Part shown: positions 56,836 through 64,000 of the stretch, one piece after another | How the letters are laid out: every line of letters starts with the position of its first letter | Numbering within the stretch: position 1 is the stretch's first letter | Origin: Larix kaempferi | Lineage: Eukaryota > Streptophyta > Pinopsida > Pinales > Pinaceae | Assembly: GCA_027924585.1 (NCBI GenBank) | Contig: BSBM01000125.1 | Span: forward strand, 2,113,001 to 2,177,000 | Direction of reading: 5' to 3' | Length of the DNA: 64,000 nt | Notes under the pieces: model-generated | What the model was told of the DNA's origin: nothing | What the model saw: only the letters and a program-made list of their open reading frames with translations | The model's database searches: none | Position numbers and translations under genes: made by a program

Positions 56836-59430
56836 TGTAATGTCCCCATTTTGACCCTTAGGATATATTGGATTTTATGTAAACATTGTGCATATGTGAT
56901 GTATGATTCCTAGCATGGAGCTTAAGGCCAAGGTCCCGCTAGTGAATGTTCAGCTTTGAGAGGCAAGTATTTGACATTGTGTGATCCATGTGCTATTAAG
57001 CCATGGAAATTGTAAAATGATGTAAATATCATGCAATAAAAATACCAAGGGGCTGGATATGGATGCAACTAAATGAGGGGGCTATGTGTATCCACTAGGG
57101 AGAGGTGAGGGGGTTGTGGGATTGAACCATAGGCTGCCATATGTCACCTTGGGAACCCACCTTTGACTATCCTAGCTGTCATTTAATTCTGTGTAAGGAT
57201 GACTACAGAAAATTGCTCATGAGGTTGATGGAGTATGGGAAGCCCTGAAATCCGTAAGGTAGGGTATGGGCTCAGTTGCTTGACCCATAAGTCACTCCAC
57301 CTCATGGGAGGACGTTTGTGCTCATCCCCAGGCCATAGTGAATCATGGAAGCTTCAATTGGAAGGTGGGACACAAACCCAAGAAGGAAGAAAGATGAAAA
57401 TCGTGATTTCGGAGAGAGCCATGATTGCTCAGAAATCTAGGTGGGAAGTGAAATCCATTGGGGGATCCATAGACCCGAAATTTGGGATGATTGGGAGAGT
57501 GTTGGATTCCTAGGAACCCATAGAGAAACCCAGATTTTATAGCTGAAACCCAGTCGCAGGGCAGAGCCTTTCAGCCGTAACCCTTAGGAGATCCAAGCAT
57601 GGATGACATAGCGGAAGAGAGAGCAGAGGTTGGAACCGCTTGATAAACCCGGTGAAAACTGTTTGATTGAGTTGGAGATGTCTGTAGCTCTGTGGTTGAG
57701 ATCATTGGCTTAGCTTCCTCCTCCATTGTCTCTTGGCATGCTTGATAAACCCAACTAGGTGTTGGCTTAACATGATTGTTGGTGTGAAACCAAGGTTGTG
57801 AGTAAACCTGGGTAGTTCTTCCTTAGTGGATACATATCCCCAACTCAGGGGTAGTATCTGAGTGCTGAAAGAATAAAGGCTGGGAAGAGATCTATGGTTG
57901 GGTTGGAACGTTGCAGTCCATAGCCAGTTGCTTGGAGATTTCAATTAAAAGATAAGTGTTTCCCGTTGCCTCTGATTATGCCAATTTATATACATGAATG
58001 ATTGATTGTTTATGTCAGAATGCATGGATTGATCCAGCTGATTAATGGAATTGAATACTTGTATTTATGTTGTTATTATGCCTATGATGAAATGTTCGTA
58101 AATGTATTCTGAGTGTGTGTTAATGTGGATTAATTCAGTTGTGTCTATTTGAGTATGCCAATACATCTATATGTTTTATTTATATGTAGATTTGTTCATT
58201 GATGAATAGGGATGAGTTTTGTTGAGGTCTTGAATGTGTAGGAGGTCCAGTCATGGCTTTAGGGAAGAGATAGACACCCCCCTATGGGTTCATGCTTCCC
58301 TTGTGGATCATATGAAGGGTAGTGGCCATGACAGAGTAATATAAGAGACCTTGTAGAGTGGTGAAGAGGCCTTGATGAATTTTGGGGCCACCTTTTTGGG
58401 TTGATATAAGGAAATGATCAAAGTCATCGGAGGTGGAAGAGGATTATGCAGTTGCATAGGGCTTGCCGAGAGATTTCCAACGGTACTAAATTTTCCCAAA
58501 ATGGACTTCGGATGAAGAATATATCGGCCTGAGAAGTTGGTTATAACAGGGGTATTTGGCTGACTTCTGACCTTCCAAACTCGTAGTGCGGGTTGTGGAT
58601 CGTGGAAGACAGAGGCGTGGTGCTTTGGAATTCTGACTTCCGAATACCGCAAGACAGATTGCGGAAGTCGAAGGAGTATTTTATCTGGAGTTGTGAATTA
58701 GGAATTACAACTTTTGACTCCCGCAAGCCGGATTGCGGAGTGCGGAAGTCGGAGGAGTGTTTTCTCCGTAGTTGTGAATTGGGAATTCCGACTTCTGACT
58801 CCCGCAAGCCGGATTGCGGAGTGCGGAAGTCGGAGGAGTATTTTCTTCGGAGTTGTGAATTCCGACTTCTAACTCCCGCAAGCCGTATTGTAGAGTGTGG
58901 AAGTCGAAGGAGTAATTTTCCCGCAGCTGTGATTTCGGAGTTCTGACTTACGACTTCCGCATCGCGAATGGCGGACTGCGGAATTCGGAGAGGTGTTTCG
59001 TCAATGCTATGGAATTGGTGTTCTGACTTTCCGACTCCCGCATCGCAGATTGCAAAGTGCGGAAGTCGGAAGCGTAAAATATCCAAAGATGGATATTGGG
59101 TGCTCCGACCTTCTGATTCCCGCATTGCGGATCGTAGAATGCGGAAGTTGGAGGTGTATTTATTCGACATCGTGTATTGGTCGTTCCGCCTTTTCGACTC
59201 CTGCATAGCGGAATGTGGAAGTCGTAGGTGTAATTCTTGAAGTGGCGCATTGGGGTTTTTACTTCCGACTTTCGACTTGCGGAAAGCAAAGTACGGATTG
59301 CAGACCAAAGACATTGCGGCTGTGAAAAGGGTGCATAGTTGCAGATAGTTTAAAGAAAAAAATTAGCAGGTTATTCTAAGGATCTCCCCCATCACCTCTA
59401 AAGGACACCGAGGGGACCAGGGACGTGACA
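56836..59430 (+). mobile_element. 3' LTR of element E
   Basis: 2,595 bp copy of 31121-33750 with scattered substitutions and small indels. Confidence 0.93.
58555..59285 (+). repeat. Hairpin satellite inside the 3' LTR of element E
   Basis: Same array as 32860-33615: units with GACTTCCGACTCCCGCAA and TTGCGGAGTGCGGAAGTC. Unit number is similar in both LTRs. Confidence 0.92.
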
Positions 59431-59681
59431 CCAATGCCTTGAGAGTGAAGTAAAGAAATCAACAAGAATTCTCTTCAGGGGGGCAACCTCCTTTTACAAT
59501 GTATCAAATGCACAAAGATGATATGAGATTATCCTAAAACAAGGTCTCCTTGGTGTGTGTGTGAGAGAGAGAGAGAGAGGGAAAGAGGGTACAATTACAA
59601 TTAATGTCCTATATGACCAATTAAAACAATTATACCAATATAATAATAGAAATATAATGTCACAATATATAGGGCTTAACA
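59431..59681 (-). mobile_element. 3' LTR of gypsy-D, right piece
   Basis: Continues from 31120 after the CCAAT duplication and ends GGGCTTAACA. On the minus strand a polypurine tract (GAGGAGGGGCA, 59682-59692) precedes it. A (GT)n(GA)n run lies at 59552-59580. Confidence 0.7.
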
Positions 59682-59692
59682 TGCCCCTCCTC
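59682..59692 (-). other. Polypurine tract of gypsy-D
   Basis: Minus strand GAGGAGGGGCA next to TGTTAAGCCC. Confidence 0.75.
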
Positions 59693-60102
59693 TTCGAACA
59701 ATTGTTGTCCTCAACACTTGATTAAGTATGTATGTTTATGCATGGAGAACACATCTAACCATGTCGCCTCTTTTATTGGAAAGTTCTTCCACTTGATGAG
59801 GTACTCACTAAATGCTCAGTTTCGTAGTTACTTAATATGTGTGTCAAGGATTGTTTTAGGACATACTAGCTAGTTTTTGGTTGAGGGTTTTGAACAAACA
59901 TTTGTCCCATTTGTTGGGTAAGCTAATCAAGTTGATTGACAGGAAACAATCACACCATCAGCATGAGGGCTCTAAGTTTGCTTAGCTATATTGAACATAG
60001 GTCGTGCAACATGGGGTATCAAATCATGAAGTGTGCCAGGTTGTGAATAGATCAAGCCCATTTGTTGGGCAACTTGAATGAGTTGTTCTTCGTTCATGGA
60101 CC

Positions 60103-61771
60103 CTAACAATCCACAACTTTTGCAATACTAGGCAACAATGATTTCACAAACCAATCAACTAAGAATGTATCTAGGATATTTCCTTTGATAAGTCTCTGAC
60201 ACCTCCGCCACTCATGAATATGATCAGATATGTGAGTTGCAGTAGTTTGTTGAAGCGAAGTCAATAATTTTGTACCCATTTCATATCGAATAGGTAGTTG
60301 AAAACGTGTAAAAAATACCATAGCTAAGGAGGAAAAGTTCGTGAATAAGCCACGAGGCAATTAAATATACCATTTTACAGTGCTTCCCATGAGGGTTTGC
60401 GGAAACAAACGTAACCTGATACTATAATTGACTAGGGAGTTGGAAAAACACCATAAATGAAATGTCATCACATGGTTAGATGGATCGTCTCTTGGTCGTC
60501 CGTTGAATTTGGGTATATCCGATGGAAGTTTGGTTGGTATTTTTGGCCACTCATTCAAGTGAAGAACAAGATCATTAGTCGACCAGGATAAGTTCGATAG
60601 ATTGAGAGTAGCCAAAAATGGAGATCTCATTGATGTTGTCATAGATGCTTGATGCATGGGTGGATCCTGATGGTCCCATTGATTTTTTCCGTGGAACTAC
60701 TTAGCATTCTAAGGTACATTGCCCCCTTGTGGAGATGGGCCCCAAAAATATTGGTTAATTCCTATAACATGACCACTCCATTGAGAAATGGGGTTGACAT
60801 TGGGATGATTTCCCCCTAGCATATTACCTTTAGTGTGGAGATGATTTCCCGCAGGCATCGTGCTAGTATAAGGTGGAGGAGGAACTCCCTAGGCATTACC
60901 ACTCATCTGCGGAGAATAATTCCAATTGGCATGCATAGTTGAAGTTCAAGTGATTCTGCTAGGAATATTAACATTCTAAGGAAAAGGGACTCCCTTGGAA
61001 GTAGGACATGGCCATGTAATGGGAATACCAAGGGGATTTTGATACCCTACTTGTGTGTATGTCGCATGTACCTGACAATACCAACTGTATGGAAAACCCA
61101 TGTTTTGTTGAGCAAACCCATCAGCGGGTATACCTGAAAATAAAGTAGACGTACTTTTGGGATTGGAGCCCTGAACTGTAATGAACGACACTGAAGTGTT
61201 AGTCGAATTCATACTAGGATGATTCATGATGGTTGATGGGATTGGTACGTTGATCGATGACATTCCAAGAGGAATGGGTACTCAAATTAAGGCACACTGG
61301 TTGACGTGGAGGCTTAATGACCTCCTACAACCATATGAGGTTGAGTGGTTGTGGATCCATGGAATTCCAACGAAGACATCAGATCAAATAGTGTGTGTTG
61401 TGTGTTTCTCCAATGTTCAAAAAGAGACACTAGATATCCCGGTGATTGACTGATAGTCGATACCATCGAATCAGAAAGATTCGTTAAAGGATGATTCATG
61501 TAATCAAGTGGATGATCTTCTAGGGTTTCAATGTCGAATCGAGCGAGGTCATCAACTGTGTCTGGGTTTGATTCAAGAGATGACATTAAACATCCAAACT
61601 CATACTAAAGACTTCCTCTTCTCTAATGATATTTCCTATGTCAATGGTTGGTTCCGGTTTTGAGTGACTTGAACTTGACTCTTGTATGTGTCTCCACATA
61701 GCAGCAAGGCTAGGTGATTCTGGTGACTCTTCTCTTAGTCGCCTTGAATGATGGTTTAAAGGGATAGCCAC
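60103..61771 (-). pseudogene. Gypsy-D gag
   Basis: From the ATG at 61771 (MAIPLNHHSRRLREESPESP) successive frames on the minus strand give an N-terminal region (61586-61771, 61314-61586) and a Ser/Pro/Gln-rich linker (60976-61263). A capsid block follows (60103-60657): DIPKFNGRPRDDPSNHVMTF, LRLFPQTLMGSTVKWYI, RFQLPIRYEMGTKLLTSLQ, THISDHIHEWRRCQRLIKG. A TAA at 60361-60363 interrupts the capsid after KWYI in the same frame. These motifs are typical of a widespread plant gypsy gag family. No knuckle or pol follows before the polypurine tract 400 bp away, so the internal region is deleted or non-autonomous. Confidence 0.88.
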
Positions 61772-62360
61772 TTTGAAAAATGGGGTAAGGATTGCTTATA
61801 ATAATGTATAATCTAGCAAACAAACAATCCTAAGGCCAACTAGACTCAAGTAATTACCACAACAACACGCAACTACAAAATGTCCTAAAATATTTAGCAA
61901 GAAAACCAATTTTCCAAAAACCAAGGTTACTGAAAAGTAAGTTCTCAATAACCACCAGATGAAAGTGTGAAAGACCTTCCTGCAAGATTCAATTGCCACA
62001 GGTGCAAGTACTTGCCTTCGGTGAGCACCCTCCCAAGGAAATGAAATGCATATTCTACATATGTCTCAGGTACCATAAGCATTTCCCACAAGTAGTCACT
62101 CATGTTATATAGGCCTAAGAAAAATAACTATGGTTACCACTTCACAAATCAACGACCGGGCTGAACAGTCGACAATTAGGATAAGGCATATGGGTAGAGA
62201 ACGTTGGATGAATGTCCAAGACCCAAAATTCTAACAAAGTGATTGCACCCCGAGGACTTGCCACCTTGATAAAACCATGTATACGCATGAATCCCACTAA
62301 CCAAGCAAAGAGTGGATACCACTTTACTTACATAGATTAGACCTTGCGCTTGACGCATGT
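61772..62360 (-). other. Probable leader of gypsy-D
   Basis: No coding sequence recognised between the gag start and the CACTA terminus; the 5' LTR and primer site were not found, and may lie beyond the window or be lost. Confidence 0.35.
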
Positions 62361-62399
62361 CACTAGTACAAAATGGGTTATAAGTGACTAAAAAAATTA

Positions 62400-62835
62400 C
62401 TATAAATGGGTGATAAATGACTAAATTTGGTCACATGACTGCTGGTCATAAATTAACACTCACTTATCACCCATCCAAATAGGTCATTTATCACTTGGTC
62501 ATAAATTGCTTAAATTGCTTCATGCGTTGGCCATATATTTAGTCATTTAGTTGGTCTTATTTGTTGCTATTTGGTCATTAATTGTTTATATTTGGTCATT
62601 TATTTGATCATTAATTATCGTTGTTTGGTAGTACATTTAATCATTGATTGTTGTTAACTTGTCATTTATTTAGTCATTGATTGTTGTTAACTGGTCATTT
62701 ATTTAGTCATTGATTGCTATTAACTGGTCATTTATTTAGTCATTTACTGTTGTTAACTGATGATTTATTTAGTCATTGATTGTTGTTTACTGGTCATTCA
62801 TTTAGTCATTGATTGTTGTTAATTGGTCATTGATT
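62400..62835 (+). repeat. Subterminal repeats of the CACTA element
   Basis: About 35-bp units TGGTCATTTATTTAGTCATT then GATTGTTGTTAAC, ten or so copies becoming more regular to the right; inverted copies (GTGATAAATGACTAAATTTGG, TAAGTGACTAAAAAA) lie at the extreme left. In CACTA elements such repeats bind the transposase. Confidence 0.85.
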
Positions 62836-62845
62836 TATGTAGATA

Positions 62846-62914
62846 GGATGCGGATAAATCGAACCACCAACCTCCTTCCTATAAGGCATGTGTTATTCCA
62901 TTGAGCTAACACCC
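62846..62914 (-). tRNA. tRNA-like sequence (probable pseudogene or SINE head)
   Basis: The minus strand has GGGTGTT pairing with CGCATCC as an acceptor stem (6 of 7 pairs counting wobbles), an A-box-like TTAGCTCAATGG and a B-box-like GGTTCGATTTATCC. It is 69 nt, and the D stem is poor. The anticodon is not clear. It is more likely a decayed tRNA or tRNA-derived element than a working gene. Confidence 0.45.
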
Positions 62915-63130
62915 TTAAATAGAATCAAAGTTCACACTAAAAAATTAAGTTTTAGTACCATTCAAAGTTCACCATTGACTAAAATGTGAGTTTTTTCCAC
63001 CGACACAGTCCTGTGGTGTGGGATAATTGAACCCTTCTATGAAAGGTTGCATACCATATACCTAGAAATTGGTAAATTTGTACAAAACATAATAATATAT
63101 CTTAAAATTTATCTTTGCAATACAAATTTA

Positions 63131-63509
63131 TCTTGTCATGAAGAAGCAAAAAGGAAGTTTGACATTATCATTTTGATTACACCAGCTAGGAATACAGGTC
63201 TTGTTTCTCTAAAAAACCTCGTTATGTAAGCATCACGTATCTGCACAAGTGCAAAAATGTTGTTAGGGCACAATTGCAAACTTTTAGATTAAAGTTGTAC
63301 TCAAGAACTTTCAAAAAATATAATTATTCTGCTCATTTGAAACTCACAATGAATTCAGTGACTTGAATAGAACTAGCAATAACATCGAATAGGCCTACCT
63401 CTTTATACATTTCAAGAATAAATGCAACACATGTTGTTAACTTTCCATCACTATAAATCCAATCATTCTGCTTAGGAACATTCAACAGCTCTTCAAAGGA
63501 TATGACATG
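63131..63509 (-). pseudogene. Two-exon fragment of a conserved plant gene inside the CACTA end
   Basis: Exon 1 (63348 to about 63509, minus) encodes HVISFEELLNVPKQNDWIYS and CVAFILEMYKEVGLFDVIAS, ending TEFI at a consensus donor (ATT/GTGAGT). A 107-bp intron (63241-63347) ends GTGCAG. Exon 2 (from 63240 down to about 63131) begins in phase with IRDAY, then shifts frame to PSWCNQNDNVKLPFC. I remember this pattern (WIYSDGK, IRDAY, PSWCN..D.VKLPFC) from the C-terminal half of a conserved, uncharacterised plant protein, but cannot give a name. The frameshift and missing downstream exon make it a broken copy. Confidence 0.7.
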
Positions 63510-64000
63510 CTTTTGGCTTCAGCTTGTTGATCTATACATATCATATGAAATTTGAATGTCTTAAAATCTACAAAAGGATTGACTTGCAATGACATCTAAA
63601 TGAAAAATCATCAGTCAATACATAGTATAATTTATAGCTCAATTGGTTTTCCATGTGCCCACTAAACATAATACATATCCATACGGTGAAGCCTACAACT
63701 GTAAACCCCATCTATTCAGATATTTCAAATAACTTGAACATCTTTATGCCAAAGTTTTACAAATCTCAACTAGGAAACAATTCAACCCGTTTCTGGTCCA
63801 AAGCAACCAAATTTCTTTGTCACTCCTAAATAGATCTAACCATGTGAATGATTGTATGCATGGGAAAGAAGGAATTATGACCAAATGCTACAACCTAAGT
63901 TTTGTCTGACAACAATAGATGCAATTGAATTTCTGATACGACTATTACTTGCAATCAGAACACAGAGTTGAGTTAAAGTTTCATGTGATTAAAAATGTCT

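Larger units (their letters stand above)
31121..59430 (+). mobile_element. Element E: large non-autonomous LTR element with nested insertions
   Basis: Direct repeats 31121-33750 (2,630 bp) and 56836-59430 (2,595 bp) share TGTAATGTCCCCATTTTGAC starts (TATAATG in the left copy) and ATGACA/GTGACA ends. CCAAC (31116-31120) and CCAAT (59431-59435) look like a target duplication with one change. A tRNA-Met-type primer site follows the left LTR and a polypurine tract precedes the right LTR, so it is in plus orientation. Removing the nested gypsy-F leaves about 6.5 kb of internal DNA with only a small gag-like ORF near the 3' end and no protease, RT or integrase, which fits the LARD type. Confidence 0.92.
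62361..64000 (+). mobile_element. CACTA-type DNA transposon, left end (continues past window)
   Basis: CACTAGTACAAAATGGG at 62361 matches the CACTA terminal consensus. It is followed by subterminal repeats, the hallmark of the superfamily. The preceding TGT (62358-62360) would be the 3-bp target duplication. The other end and a transposase are not in the window. Confidence 0.75.

Overview
The window reads as repeat-dense nuclear DNA of a seed plant. It is built almost entirely of old, nested LTR retrotransposons with several kilobase-scale LTRs, no intact host gene, and tRNA-Met and tRNA-Asp primer sites typical of plant Ty1/copia and Ty3/gypsy elements. The scale and decay of the nesting suggest a large-genome gymnosperm such as a conifer. 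That is inference; nothing here fixes the species.

Layout, left half. 1-2005 is the 3' end of a copia element (RNase H, minisatellite, PPT, LTR). 3242-4052 is a fragment of an eEF1A gene (minus strand) split by a solo LTR of a related copia family, with a perfect CTTGT target duplication. 5178-18197 is a complete but inactivated copia element (two 500-bp LTRs, GGAGC target duplication). Its pol is split by a minus-strand, gag-only gypsy-type element (7381-13615, TGGCC duplication). 18203-21029 is unassigned DNA plus the LTR and primer site of another minus-strand element. 21.4-24.9 kb is a third, 5'-anchored copia element. It is followed by a hairpin-rich segment related, in inverted orientation, to its LTR region.

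Middle. 26-29 kb is lower-copy-looking sequence. It holds a two-exon host-gene-like fragment (minus strand, about 27.9-28.4 kb) and a 52-bp tandem array. 29.3-31.06 kb is a decayed copia LTR plus gag inserted in a LINE endonuclease/RT remnant.

Right half. 31065-59681 is a chain of nested insertions. The 3' LTR of a minus-strand gypsy element (gag at 60.1-61.8 kb) is split by a non-autonomous LTR element spanning 31121-59430 (2.6-kb LTRs, hairpin satellite inside each LTR). That element is split by a minus-strand Tat/Athila-like gypsy element (33815-50360) with gag, pol and a long extra ORF region after pol. The 5' LTR of that element is in turn split by a 3.1-kb element (46783-49846) with 250-bp LTRs, whose only coding region is a coiled-coil ORF. 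Target duplications support each step.

62361 to the right edge begins with a CACTA-type terminus and subterminal repeats. It contains a tRNA-like sequence and two exons, with a recognisable GT-AG intron, of a conserved plant protein.

How the parts work together: most coding regions are separate retroelement gag-pol genes, nearly all broken by stops, frameshifts or later insertions. The elements without pol would depend on enzymes supplied by other elements. The most unusual content is the extra ORF downstream of the gypsy pol, the coiled-coil-only LTR element, the structured arrays in LTRs and copia 3' regions, and the captured or stranded host-gene fragments (eEF1A and two or three unidentified genes).
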